A stretch of DNA of 64,000 nt, taken from positions 1,052,001-1,116,000 of the forward strand of contig JAQFVV010006425.1 of assembly GCA_028023455.1 (NCBI GenBank). The letters run 5' to 3'. Positions within the stretch are counted from its first letter, which is position 1, and the number at the start of each line of letters is the position of its first letter. A program made the translations under genes and the position numbers. This document shows positions 21,480 to 32,680 of this stretch, piece after piece. Below the pieces are notes generated by a model. The model searched no databases, was not told the origin of the DNA, and saw only the letters and a program-made list of their open reading frames with translations. The stretch is from Epiperipatus broadwayi (taxonomy: Eukaryota; Onychophora; Udeonychophora; Euonychophora; Peripatidae).

Positions 21480-22120
21480 AGTGTGTGTGAATGGATAACT
21501 CATGGAAAAGCATAAACAAAAGTGTTTGGAAATCTGAAAACAAAATTTTGACTTATACTCTAGAGAAGGACAAAGTTTTCTTAAAAAGATCATTACTGTT
21601 AATGAGATATGGATTCATCACTATGATCCTGAGAGTAAGTGACAATGTATGGAATGAAACCATTCTCAATCACTTTTCCTGGTATTTTCAAGGGCTATCA
21701 TTGGAGCATTATCAAAAAAAAGGTTCAATAATCAACAGTGCTCATTAAAGTGAGATTCTCATTAAAGCTCTAAAGCCTAATATTCAGGCAAACACAAAGA
21801 ATCTTTATCCAAGGGTGTTATTGTATGATAATGCATGTTGGCACATTAAAAACTTCAGTATTGATCTTGCCCCCATCAGTCTATCACCTGTTTGTTCCCT
21901 AAGGAAAAGCCTTATAATGGTGAAGATTTACTTCTTATAAAGAGGTGAAAACAACAATGCATATTAGTCTAAAACATATTTAATGAGAACATATAAAAGC
22001 TTGTTGACAGATGGATAAAATGCACTAAAAACATGATTACATAAAAAAATGTTGTATCCATCTTTTCTAAGAGTTGATTAAAATAAATTCTACAGCCAGG
22101 GTGTGATAAGTTTTGACTTA
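21480..22120 (+). pseudogene. mariner-like transposase relic (DD34D family)
   Basis: Translating across frames gives FLKRSITVNEIWIHHYDPESK and then MEWN at 21570-21665, matching the first catalytic block of mariner transposases (VTGDETWIHHYDPESKxQSMEW). Further on come GALSKKRFNNQQCS, LIKALKPNIQANTKNLYPRV, LLYDNACWHIKN (the second aspartate block, normally LLHDNARPHTA) and DLAPIS (normally PDLAPSDYHLF) up to about 21890. First-block D is replaced (VNE for GDE), and several frameshifts and stops occur. The N-terminal helix-turn-helix region is not recognised upstream, and terminal inverted repeats were not found, so the copy is truncated or very old. Confidence 0.65.
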
Positions 22121-22379
22121 ACCCTCTTTACCCTGTATACCCCTCCCCCAATTATTCAGTTAAAATATTTTTATATTTCTTAAAACTTTATCATTTTTCT
22201 GAAGAATGACAGCATTTTATTTATAAGTGACAACCTAAGTTAAGTTGATAAATAAAGTCACATCATAAATATCTAATTGGTTTCACAATAATTTTCATCT
22301 TAATTTGATTAAAAGAATGTTAAATAAAAATATGAAAATTTCAAATAAATATTAATCATAGGTCACATTAGTTCGGATT

Positions 22380-22780
22380 ATTTTTTGTTTATTGTGAATA
22401 TTTTATCTACTTTATTTAACAATATATTTACTCATCTATCTAATTATTTATCTTTATCTACATACGGATTTGTCTATTTTCTATTTAGCTTGATATTTGT
22501 CTCTAAATGTTCATTGGACAGACTGCCTACCTGTCTGTTCATATACCCATCCAAACTTTTATCTATCTATGAGCCTGTTTAAACCCCCCACCAATTCATT
22601 CTCACATCTCCATCTACCACTACTTACCTATTTATTTACTTATCTATTTAACTTCTTACATTTATTTATTTATCCACTTAACTATGTAACTATTTAATTA
22701 CCGAACAATCCATCTATCCATTTAAGCAAACAATTTATTGATGGTATTTATTTCTTCATTTATCTCCCTACCTATTTTTT
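22380..22780. repeat. degenerate tetranucleotide (TATC/TTTA) pyrimidine-rich tract
   Basis: Many imperfect CTATCTAT, TTTATTTA and TACCTATT units on +. This is cryptically simple DNA, probably an old GATA/TAAA microsatellite. Open frames here only reflect the biased composition. Confidence 0.65.
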
Positions 22781-23970
22781 TTTTATAATCACAAACAAAA
22801 TTTACAGTTAATAATCAATAGCTGCACTTTAAATTTCATATTTTTCTTTGAATAAAATGAAAAAAATAAAATAGTTTTACATATTTAAAACGAATCAAAA
22901 TTGTAAAAAATTACGACCAATTAAAAAATATTAAAATAAAGTAGTAAGTATAACTTGGATATTCTCTGATAAATAATATTAATTCGAAAGTAATTAAAGT
23001 AATTGCTGACCTGTATATATTGTAAACAAGTATGATAAATTAACTTTGTAATTATCAGAAGTCGTATCAACCTTGGAAATTTTTATATGGCTTTTCGGGT
23101 TTTTTTTTTTTTTTCTATGTAAAACGTGAAGTCATATAAATTTACGCAAGCTACCGAACCTATTTGTCAAAACATTTTTAAACATTCTTACGTATAAAAG
23201 CAAAGCTTATCATACTATGAGGATATTAATCCGATTAGCGGCAATCCATAAACTCAGCAACCGCCAGCTAACATTGATTGATGTTTTAAAATGATTAACG
23301 GAGTTTGCGCGTCTCTTTAAATCTCTGATTCTATTTGCCTGTAATATATATATTTCTCATAAAGCTTATTATTATTATTATTTTGCGTTAAATAAAATAT
23401 TTTTAGTCACAATGTTTAAAGATAAAAAAATATTCCGTTGTGTGCATATGATTAAAATAACTTATAAATATGTTAGTTTTAAATATATCATTAATTTATT
23501 CATTATATATTTATTTCAATCTTGCTACAAATTATAAGCATTCTTGCATTTTGATGATATTAATGCAAATTTTGTGCTATTTTTATTTATGCTTAAAAAA
23601 AAAAAATCTTAACTTGTTGATTACATGTTAAATGTTCCTACAATATTTTCTCATAATCGACAGAATGTCTAGAGACAAAAATAAAAGAAAAAAATAATAA
23701 TCAGGATAATCTAAGATATATTGATGAAGATATTCTTTTTTGTTTGACTTTATAACTAAGGGTTATAAATATTCTTTACCAGCCAGAAGTTAATGGATCT
23801 GTGAATTGGTTAACTATTGAATTGTTTTTATACTGTCCATTGTTATATATGGCTATGTAGTGAATACAAATGGAAAGATTTAAAATATTTTCTGATGTCT
23901 AATCACTACTCCTACTATTACTACCTTTTCTTTTTCTTCTTCCTTTTGTTATTATTATTACTTTATATTT
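22781..23970. other. AT-rich spacer, nothing recognised
   Basis: Contains T-runs, a slightly GC-richer patch at 23210-23310 without a long open frame, and a pyrimidine tract at 23900-23960 leading into the RTE fragment. No gene seen. Confidence 0.4.
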
Positions 23971-25470
23971 TACAATCATTATTTTCAACCATTATCAATC
24001 CACTGCAGGATGAAGTTCTTTCCAAGTCAAATGCAGTTTTTTTTAATCCATCTCTTCTTTACATCACATAACACTTTCTTATTTTATCCACCCACTTCAC
24101 ATGTGGTCTCTTTCAGGTATTTTACAATCTTTTGGAATTCACTTTTGAACATTAATTATCCATCTATTATCATTTCTTCTGACCATATTTCCACTTCAGC
24201 TCAATTTTAGTCTCTTAATTCTTTCAATGATATCAGTGGTATCTCATTTCATGTATTCCTTTTTGATTTCAGGTATTTTACAATCTTTTGCGATTCAATT
24301 TTGATCTTCAATTATCCACCTATTGTCACTTCTTCTGACCATATGTCCAGTTCAGCTCAATTTTAGTCTCTTAATTTTTTCAATAATATTACTGATATCT
24401 GTTTATTATCTCATGTTATATACTTCCTTTTTGACTTCAGGAATTTTACAATCTTTTGGGATTTAATTTCAAACATCAATTATCCACCTATTACCATTTC
24501 TTCTGATCTTATTAACAGTTCAGCTTAATTGTAGTCTCTTAAACCTTTCTATGATATTATCTGTTTGATGTTTTATTTCATGTATTTCCTTTTTGATTTT
24601 TTGCATTACTCCTAATATACATGCTTTCAGTCTTTATTGAGTAGCCTGATGTTTTGAAACAGATATACCATTAAGTGTCCAAGTCTCAGATCCATAAGTG
24701 TGAAATGTTAAAAGAAATCTATTGATAATTTTCATTTTCAAACACATGACATATTTCCATTTAATACTAAGTTATTTCTACCAAAAGGAATTTGTCCAAG
24801 TTTAATTCTATGATTAGTTTTATTTGTTACATAATTTGACCAAAATAATTTAAATTGTTAACTTCTTCTATTTCATAATTAGCAATCCATATGTTCTTCT
24901 TTGGAATAAATCCATTGAACATTACTTAAAATATTTTTAGCATTTATCTTTAATCCTACTTTCTTATTCTCATCTGAAAACTCTTGTAACACTTCCTGGA
25001 GCTATGAAGCATTTTTTTGAAAAAAAAAAACAAAACAATCAAGTCATCTCTCTTTACTTTTATTCTCTTAGCTTCCTATTTTAATCCATAAAATACTTCT
25101 TGCAAAACTGCTGTGAAAATTTGAAGATATAGCATTACTCTCATACACACTTCTAAATATTAATTTATTTAAACTATCATCTAATCCAAGCAATTCTTAT
25201 TAAAATATATGTCTTTTCAAAATTTACAAATCTAAATCATAATGGTAACTAATATTCATCAATATTTTCTATAACTTCTCTTGGTACATGGATAAAATCT
25301 ATTGTGCTAAACCACTTTTAAATCTAGCTTGATCTTCAGATTGGTTAAAATCCAAAAAATGCTGTAGGTGAGCTGTAATTATTTTGCTAGAAATTTTATA
25401 TAACTGATAGAATATTGATAAGTTGGTCATTTCTGATATCTTTTTTATCGCCTTCTTATGTTTCAATCAT
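23970..25470 (-). pseudogene. RTE LINE relic (RT domain and C-terminus) with internal triplication
   Basis: The 3' end on + reads TTTTCAACCATTATCAATCC, as in the copy at 52490. On minus from about 25440: GDKKDIRNDQLINILSVI, then a frameshifted LQHFLDFNQSEDQA, SGLAQ and VPREVIENIDEY, which is the RT finger/palm start of RTE (DIRNYRPISLLSV...DQAGFR). The C-terminal block includes WAGHMVRR-type sequence repeated three times at 24115-24600. Stops are numerous and the catalytic loop is not readable. Confidence 0.7.
24115..24600. repeat. tandem triplication inside an RTE C-terminal region, unit about 160 bp
   Basis: Each unit starts AGG(T/A)ATTTTACAATCTTTTG, passes ATTATCCA(C/T)CTATT, ACTTCTTCTGACC-like and CAGCT(C/T)AATT(T/G)TAGTCTCTTAA, and ends CTTTTTGA(T/C)TTC. 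Unit starts are about 24115, 24271 and 24440. Other RTE copies in the window have this segment once. Lengths of 156 and 169 bp mean the reading frame is not kept across all units. Confidence 0.8.
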
Positions 25471-26185
25471 TTTCTCTTAAATATAATAAATTATGTAAAT
25501 CATAAAAAAAAAAACAATATATATAATGCATATTAGTAGATTACACAACGTTTTGAGTGGTATTATTATTAAATTTTGTCTATGAATGAATTGGAAATCA
25601 AGTACTGTGTGACTCTGCCTAGAGAAAAATAAAATTTAGTCAATTTATAATAGAGGTCTAATATATTGGATTAAATAAAATTTTCCAAATTTGTATATAT
25701 TTCTTAACTTTGTGTAAGCATTTGCACATAGTTTATAACACTAATTACTACTTTAATATGTATTTTTAAAAATTGAAAATATGAAATACTTACGATATAA
25801 TTATTAATGTCATCAAGATTATGTTATTTTTTTAAAGAAAAACATCTATCATTCTAATATTTTATTTTTTATATTACCAGAATATGCTCTTCAATTCATT
25901 AAGATTTCTTGTAGACATATACAATGCCACTTCACTAGCACAAGCAATTATGTATTTGGTTTGGTTGTTATTCTGGTTCATCATCCCGCCATTGATCTGT
26001 TACATCTTTTACTTTTGAACATAGCCAATTTACAATATATAAATGAGTTAGATGAACAGAATAAAATATTTTTACTGTGTTTTTGAAGTTAAAGTAAGCA
26101 CAACTCTAAGATTTTTAACATAAAAATAATAATAGTTTTTGATTATTTTTGACACAATTTTAAATAATAATTTGCTGATATTATA
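25471..26185. other. AT-rich spacer, nothing recognised
   Basis: No protein-like frame and no clear repeat. Confidence 0.35.
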
Positions 26186-26189
26186 ACCA

Positions 26190-26360
26190 TCATGAACTAT
26201 CATCTACTTTTAAAGTACCGCTGTCTAAATTTTTTTTTTAAAAAAAGATGAAAAAAAAAACAGTAAGACAAATTAAAAGTAACTATCATCTATTTTTAAT
26301 GTATGCTATCTAAGTTTTAAAAAAAAGATTGAAACAGCCGAAAGTCGAATTAAAGGTAAT
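26190..26360. repeat. tandem duplication, unit about 85 bp
   Basis: AACTATCATCTA(C/T)TTTTAA followed by GCTxTCTAA(A/G)TTTT, an A-rich run with GAT, and AACAG occurs twice in succession. Confidence 0.6.
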
Positions 26361-26424
26361 GTAAAAAAAGTCATTACAAAAGAAGTAATATTATTTCTTT
26401 TTAAAACTTGTTAAAACAGTGGAG

Positions 26425-26441
26425 AAAAATTCAGTAAGCTG
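26425..26441 (+). repeat. left target site duplication of the SINE
   Basis: AAAAATTCAGTAAGCTG, identical over 17 bp to 26541-26557. Confidence 0.85.
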
Positions 26442-26540
26442 CCAAGCGTTGAGAGGTTATCGCAGCTGCCTTGTAAGCAAGTAGTTGGTTGCAGACGATT
26501 GTGGGTTCGCGTCCCGGCCAGATGTTATGACATACGAAAA
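26442..26540 (+). mobile_element. tRNA-derived SINE or retroposed tRNA-like RNA, about 99 bp
   Basis: The body carries a tRNA-type internal promoter: A-box-like TTGAGAGGTTATCGC (26449-26463) and a strong B box GGGTTCGCGTCCC (26503-26515). Between them CCTTGTAAGC resembles a Thr-tRNA (TGT) anticodon loop, but the anticodon stem is broken and about 15 extra bases follow. No acceptor stem pairs, so it is not a working tRNA gene. A 17-base tail (AGATGTTATGACATACG) and a short A-run precede the right flank. Exact 17-bp direct repeats on both sides and the A-run show LINE-type retroposition by target-primed reverse transcription. The RTE elements nearby end in TGA repeats rather than A, so another LINE may have mobilised it. 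Confidence 0.8.
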
Positions 26541-26557
26541 AAAAATTCAGTAAGCTG
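26541..26557 (+). repeat. right target site duplication of the SINE
   Basis: Exact 17-bp copy of 26425-26441, directly after the A-run. Confidence 0.85.
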
Positions 26558-26699
26558 ATACAAGCTGAGAAATATTAGCAACAGCAGGAAAATAAAATGA
26601 TGACTTCTGATTCTTTATTTTCCAGATTTCTACTCACTCTTTGTGAATTAATAAAAACGTACCTATGTATAAAGTATTATAATGTAATAATTTATATAT

Positions 26700-26960
26700 T
26701 TCATGTGGCCCTCTGAGAAAAGCTGTTGAACAATTTAAACTGGCAGCTTAAATTTGAAGACAATTAACATTTTTTTGCATTAATTACATATATAAAATGA
26801 CTATTATTTTCCTTACTTATTTACGATACAATATGCCTTTAAATAAAAAAAATTATTAACATCATTTTAAATATTTAGCTCTGTTGAAGGCTGTTGAACG
26901 ATTGGAACTGGTAGCTGACATTTGAAAATAATAAACATTTTTCTGTATTATTAGACCATG
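26700..26960. repeat. diverged direct repeat, spacing about 175 bp
   Basis: GCTGTTGAACAATTTAAACTGGCAGCT (26732) and GCTGTTGAACGATTGGAACTGGTAGCT (26891) are each followed by ATTTGAAxA, an AACATTTTT run and TGxATTA. Two copies only. Confidence 0.6.
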
Positions 26961-28639
26961 AAAGAATGTTCCTGCATTAATAATGATTCGTGAATTGCAA
27001 CACATTTGTAACAAAATGAGACTGTAGGCTAATTGTTAATTATCATTTGCAACGAATTGAAAATGAAAACTACAATGATGGAACAATACTGTTTTATAAA
27101 TAACAATGTGTCTATATTGGACAAACTATCTGTAATAAAATAAACATGATGGCAAAGGATGAAGAAGGTATTGGATATTTGAACATTGTATATATTTCAG
27201 TTTTATATGTTTTGGCATCATAACAGTTTTTTGAACATTATTGAATATAGAATTTTAGATATGGAGAAATCGAATCTAAATAATATGTGGACATTATTAT
27301 ATTTAAATTTGGATGAAATGAATTTAAATGTTTTTAAACAGTTAAGAAATATTCCAAAGAGAATTGAACTATTAAAATACTAGTTACCATTTTTAAATAA
27401 TTGTAACAAGAATGGAATAATGCTTCAGAATTAATAACGTGAAAATTTATAAAAATAAAGGTTTACATAATAAAATTCAAGTGACAATTTTAAATTAGTT
27501 TTTAAAAGAAAAATATGTTGAAATTAATTATAATATTAAAAAATATAATTGGAAGAAATATATATTAAAGAGAAATATATCTGAAAGTTTATTTGAATGT
27601 AGAAAGATCTGTTTGTTGGATCGTAATAAGAAATAGATTTTGGAATAAATATGATTGTAAATATTAATTCATATTAAGTGCAATATCAGCACACAACACC
27701 TAAATAAGGCTATAATCTTAGTACATGTGACTTGAGTGCTTAATTTATTACAAGAAAGACCTCTACAAATATGATTGTAAATGGAAATGCTTTTGTTATA
27801 AAGAAGAAAATGTTAAAAATGGAATAAATAATATGTTTACTAAAAGTGAATGAAGTAAAAATAAAAGATAATAATTGTATAAATTTATCTAATGTGGAAT
27901 TTGATAATGAACAGTCAAATGTTTTATATAAAGGAGTTAAATAGATAGTTTGTAAATAGTGATGTTCAAAAGGCAACTATCGTAAGAGTGGAACTAGCAA
28001 ATATAAAAAGTAATTTAAAACTTGAATTACAGTCAAAAATTAATAATGTTGTAAATAAAAGTGTTAAATATAATAAGAAAAAATAGAAAAATCTATAGTA
28101 TATAAAATTGTTGAGAAGGTAAATAAAGTTTTATAGTAACAAGTGAGATAAAGGTTCAAGATTTGTAATTTTAAATATGTTGGACTATAACAAAAAAATA
28201 CATGAAGATATAGTTAAACAAGAACATAAAAAAATAAGTAAAGATCCTGGAAATAAGATTAAAACAAGGTATTAATTATAGTTGAATTATATGAAAATGA
28301 AGAATTTAATCAATAACAAGGAATATAAATGTTTATTTCCTATAAGTTTTGAGCATCCATGTATAGTAGGAAAGATTAAGATACATGAAGAAAATATGTC
28401 AATAAGGGTAATTTTGGATTTTAATAATTATATACTTTAAGGTATATATAATTTGGTATATAAAAATATTGTAGAAGTAATTGTATTTGGAAAATATTGT
28501 ATAAAAAATTGTGAAGAAATTGTTAATATTAAATTAAATAGAAATGGAATGATTTCATCCTTTGATATTGAGAAAATGTACCAAAGTGTACCTAGAAAGG
28601 ATAGTATAAAATTGAAAATATGTAATGTTTTGTCACAGA

Positions 28640-28644
28640 ATTGG

Positions 28645-28677
<33 letters not shown>

Positions 28678-28830
28678 ATATATATATGATCAATAGATGA
28701 CATTTTACCAAAACCACCAAAACAAGTGCAAAATTTGTTTACATAAACGACAAAAGTCAGAATTAACTATCTCTTTCATTTTCTCACCCTCAGATCAGCT
28801 ATATATATTATTTGTGAAACATTATTAATG
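28640..28830. repeat. (TA)n blocks and about 100 bp foreign insert within the PLE relic
   Basis: Two TA arrays, then a non-A/T-only segment (CAAAACCACCAAAACAAG ... CTCACCCTCAGATCAGC) between PLE codons that are adjacent in the related copy. Probably an insertion flanked by TA expansion. Confidence 0.5.
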
Positions 28831-29135
28831 GTAGATGAAGCTTTGTATTTTAAATATAAAGAAGAATTTTAATGAATAGAAAAGGAATGGGTTATGGGTG
28901 TTTGATAAGTGGGATATTATCATCAGTAGTTGTAAGTAGTATAGAAAAGGGTATAGCAATTGAACTTATAAGGAATAAATAAATTATAGAACATTATAGA
29001 TGTGTGAATGATATTATTGTTATTGGAAATAGTAGAAGTATTGATAAGGTTTTTAATGAATTGAATAATAATAAATATAAAATTAGGTTTAGAGTGGAAA
29101 AAGAAATAAATTGATTAAAATACATAGATAATTTT

Positions 29136-29651
29136 GTGAAGAGAGGTAGGATGAATGAAATAGTAGTAAAGCATTATATTAAAGTTAGAAAAATTAGAGG
29201 TTTAATTGATCCAAAGTCATATCACCCATGGTGTCAAAAAGTAGATATTTTAAAGGGATTTAAATTAAAGAATGATAAACTTACATTAGATAAGAAAGAT
29301 GCATATGAACAAAACTTAGAGGTAGAAAATGATTGTGTTAAAATGGAATATAAAAGAAAGGTAATTAAAACTATTTTTAAAAGTCAAAATTTAAATAGTA
29401 GAAATAAGTATGATAAGAATAGATATAAACATTGTAAGTGGATATCTATTCCATATTCAAGGAAAGTGTATAAAAAGTTAGTAAGAGAGAAGTTACCAGA
29501 TAATGTAAGAATAGCTTGGGAAAATAGTAAGTCTTTGTATAGATCATTATGCAATACAAATAGGATAGATAATATTAATAGTAAGGGAGGAATAGTTTAT
29601 AAAATTGAATGTGGAAGTTGTAATAAGATATATAAAGGACAGAAAGAATGA
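29136..29651 (+). pseudogene. open segment of the PLE relic, RT thumb to GIY-YIG start
   Basis: 171 codons open: VVKHYIKVRKIRGLIDPKSY, then HPWCQKVDILKGFKLKND, a linker rich in Lys and Asn, and GGIVYKIECGSCNKIYKGQ with the CxxC pair. It corresponds to residues about 245-420 of the 16167-17495 frame. The first ATG is internal to the original protein. Confidence 0.75.
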
Positions 29652-29930
29652 ATGATAAGTTTTAGAAGGAACATGATAGAGCAATTAATGAGAGAGTACA
29701 TCTGGATCATATATACATTATTTAAATACTGGTCATAAAATGGAGTGTGATAAGAATATTAGAGTTATAAACCATATTAAAGATTATTGAAAAACGTTAC
29801 GTTATGAAACTTTAAAATTTGGATAGATGTGTAAATATAGTTAAAGGTACAGAAAAATTAGGTGGAAAATGGGCATTATTAAATAATTGGAAGATTTAAA
29901 AATTATGGTAAAAATTCATGGTAGAATTGT

Positions 29931-31102
29931 GAATGAGGGTTTATAAAAGGCGAGTAGAATATACATTTATATAGGTATACATAAATATATGTATACGTAT
30001 TTATATAGTTTTAGAATTTTTTTTATGTATTTTTTATTTATCTTTTTTATGTCATTTATTTATACGTTTATATATATATAATATTAATTATATTGTTGAA
30101 GGTAAAAATAAGGTCTAATAAGTGGAATACATGTAATTAATAGGTCATGTGACACATAAAACTTTATGTCTTGAAAAGGTCTCAATGATGGTTGATAATT
30201 AAATAATAGAAAATATAATTCATTGTTTGTTTCAATTTTATTTAGATTGATTATTATATAATTTTTAGTATTCCTCATAAAATGAGACACTGTTTATTAC
30301 GATATAAATCTATCTTAAATGTTAAAGGCTATTTATAAACTGCATAAAATAATTCATGGATGGATACAAATAATAACCTTAATATGCCCTACAAATTTAG
30401 AAGCTATTTGTAACGCAATAAAAATAATAAAACTGATACATGAAAACTTTAGCATAATCTACAAACTTAAAACATGAATGGAGCTAAGTAAAGTATAATC
30501 CAATAGTTGATCACTAATGGTAATTAAATAAAATGAAAATAATGCTAATACAAATTAAAATAAATACAATACTAATGAAATAATATTTTCAAACATAGTA
30601 ATATACCCTTATTAAATAAATCAATTGTAATGAAATTAAATATTTAAGAATGGTAAAAGATCTTGCTAACCTACAGATTTATGTATATTAATCTATTCTT
30701 AATAAAGTATATAAAACTTTCTCTTTTAAAACTTTGTAAGTTCATAACCTTAAATTACAATATACATCTTTACCCCCCTTAGCAATGGCAATTGGTTCTC
30801 CAAAACTCATCGTTAAGCAAGAATATCGTATACAGAATACGTATTTATAATGGGGGTCTATGGGAAAAAATTGATCGGTTCCTAAAGCTAAAAAATTACA
30901 CTAAGGAATAAATTACATATTTAAAAAAATATTCATTAACACTTATTTTAAATGCAATCTGTTTTTCTTTTTTTTCTAATTCAACATTGGCGCTTTAAAA
31001 TGTTGTTTTTCTTTTGATTTGAAACCACTTGGGTATAAACAAAATTTTTAACGAAGTTACAATATCAATAACTATTTTTATATAATACTGTACCTTATTT
31101 AT
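29931..31102. other. PLE 3' tail remnant then AT-rich spacer
   Basis: To about 30090 this is T-rich sequence like PLE 3' tails (TTTTTATTTATCTTTTTTATGTC). After that no frame, repeat or motif was recognised. No hammerhead-like motif was found here. Confidence 0.4.
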
Positions 31103-31243
31103 ATATTGGATTATTTCATCATCTAATATAAGTGTTGAATGTCTTTAGAAAAATTAAACTTTATTTAAATAATCCAAGTACTGTACATTATATTTAAATA
31201 AAGTTTAATTTTTCTAAAGACATTCAACACTTATAAATACAGT
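31103..31243. mobile_element. hairpin element related to 19585-19875
   Basis: AAGTGTTGAATGTCTTTAGAAAAATTAAACTTTATTTAAATA pairs with its reverse complement across a 12-bp loop; arms about 48 bp and near-perfect. The left flank ATTGGATTATTTCATCATCTAATAT matches the outer arm of the element at 19585-19875. The right outer arm is missing. Confidence 0.75.
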
Positions 31244-31262
31244 ATATAGTATTATAGATTCA

Positions 31263-31267
<5 letters not shown>

Positions 31268-31319
<52 letters not shown>
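31268..31319. repeat. (TA)n microsatellite
   Basis: About 26 uninterrupted AT units. Confidence 0.95.
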
Positions 31320-31321
<2 letters not shown>

Positions 31322-31714
31322 GTTTATATGTTCTAAATAAAAAAAAATACCGATCATTATAGTAAATAATCGATTGTAAATCGAAGTAGTGGATACAAAT
31401 TGATGATGTTCGCTATTGTGAAATATTGCTAAGTAGCCAATTGCTAAGTGAGGTTTAGGTGTATATCTCATTACTAAACTATAATAAAATACAATGCAAT
31501 GCACAGAATCGATTAATCTAGAATACCTCACCTCATTCATCAATTTATAGTAATATAGATTAAAGCCAACCCTTTAACTAACCTTAAAGTTTACAATATC
31601 CAATCATGACAACATGAATTAAATGAAAGATTCAGTACTCATTGTTTAGGCAGGCCAGCTACTTGGTAGCATTCTTATCTGTTAAAAACACACTATTATA
31701 ACTATTCTGGGCTG

Positions 31715-32015
31715 ACATTTCGCAAACTAATTTAAAGTATGATCGAACATTATTTGGTCTATTTTTGGGATTGCAATTCTTTTACATTTGAAAACTAATT
31801 ATGATCAAACATTATTTGGTAATGGTATTAAACTCATTTTCAAATCATTTTTTCGGATTGAAATTCTTTTACATTTTGAAAACTAATTTAAAATAATTTA
31901 CAATCGAACATTATTTGGTAAAATGGGATCATTTTGTTTTTAAATCACTATTAAACTCATTTTCAACCCAGAAAACTAATTACAATTGAAAATTATTTGG
32001 TAATGGTATTCTTGA
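31715..32015. repeat. irregular tandem repeats with ATTATTTGGTAATGG motif
   Basis: AAAACTAATT, then (G)ATCGAACATTATTTGGT, TATTAAACTCATTTTCAA and ATTCTTTTACATTTTGAA recur three to four times with insertions and deletions between 31715 and 32015. Confidence 0.65.
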
Positions 32016-32039
32016 GCCATCGAACCAGGTTTGCTTGTG

Positions 32040-32350
32040 GATTGAACATTTATGTCTACATGAGGTGGACTTGCACCTGAACTGTGAACCCTACTCTTTC
32101 ATCCTTGCTCCACAAACATAGATTTTGCAATATCTCAAAATGTTTTCAGTCGCAACCAAGTGACAAAACTTAAATGCGACTTAATGAATTCAGCCAATTT
32201 TTTAGTATCACAGAGATTCTCATGCAAAATGTGCATCAATATGTTATCGTGTGGCAACTTTCTTCTCAAATACACTTTCTGAATTTTTTCACCCTTCAAA
32301 ACTGTGTAGGGAAGCACGTGGACAGAATAACAATTTTTAGGACACAATAC
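32040..32350. other. higher-GC unassigned segment
   Basis: Richer in G+C than its surroundings, with a 70-codon minus frame (32135-32347) of mixed composition (for example LRRKLPHDNILMHILHENLC). No family recognised. Could be a decayed transposase or a non-coding repeat. Confidence 0.3.
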
Positions 32351-32474
32351 TGTGTCTGTTTACTTGTAAGATGATTATTTGAAAGACTATACTTAAAGAG
32401 TTATGGTTAATTTAAAGTATAGCTACCCTCAAGTCATATTGTATTAAAGTTTTAATAGTTAGCATACGGATAAA

Positions 32475-32675
32475 CTGTGTAACAGTGTACATATGTAACT
32501 GCTGTTATTCACATGGAAATCAAGCAAATAACAGCATATATATGTACTTTTGCAGAGAAATAACACCACCAAATGACTGTCCTGGGTATAAAATTGCCAG
32601 AGGTGTCCACCTAAATGGCATATTTCTGTTATTTTGCAGAGAAATAATGCCAGCCACTTGGTGGTTTGTCTAAAC
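32475..32675. repeat. complex inverted/direct repeat cluster
   Basis: GTACATATGTAACTGCTGTTATT pairs with AATAACAGCATATATATGTAC. TTTGCAGAGAAATAA appears twice (about 32548 and 32635), followed by GCCAxCCA/CCACCA and TGGTGGT. Likely a small foldback element with internal duplication. Confidence 0.55.
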
Positions 32676-32680
32676 GATGA

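Larger units (their letters stand above)
27180..29930 (+). pseudogene. Penelope-like element relic, nearly full length but broken
   Basis: Collinear with the element at 15187-18012. The N-terminal part (27240-27470) gives LRNIPKRIELLKY, LPFLNNCNKNGIM. RT motif A is at 28540-28600 (GMISSFDIEKMYQSVPR). A (TA)n block plus unrelated DNA interrupts it (28640-28800). It resumes with LICETLLMVDEALYFKYKEEF, then WVMG (motif B) and CVNDIIVIGN where YVDD has mutated to CVND, and KYIDNF. The frame at 29136-29651 is open for 171 codons and ends in the endonuclease start GGIVYKIECGSCNKIYKGQ. The remaining C-terminus (HYLNTGHKMECDKNIRVINH) is frameshifted. The motif C change and many stops make it inactive. 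Confidence 0.8.

Noticed and set aside
26449-26520. Functional tRNA-Thr gene
   Set aside because: Good A and B boxes, but the anticodon stem is mismatched, extra bases follow it, no acceptor stem exists, and 17-bp direct repeats flank it; it is a retroposed copy.
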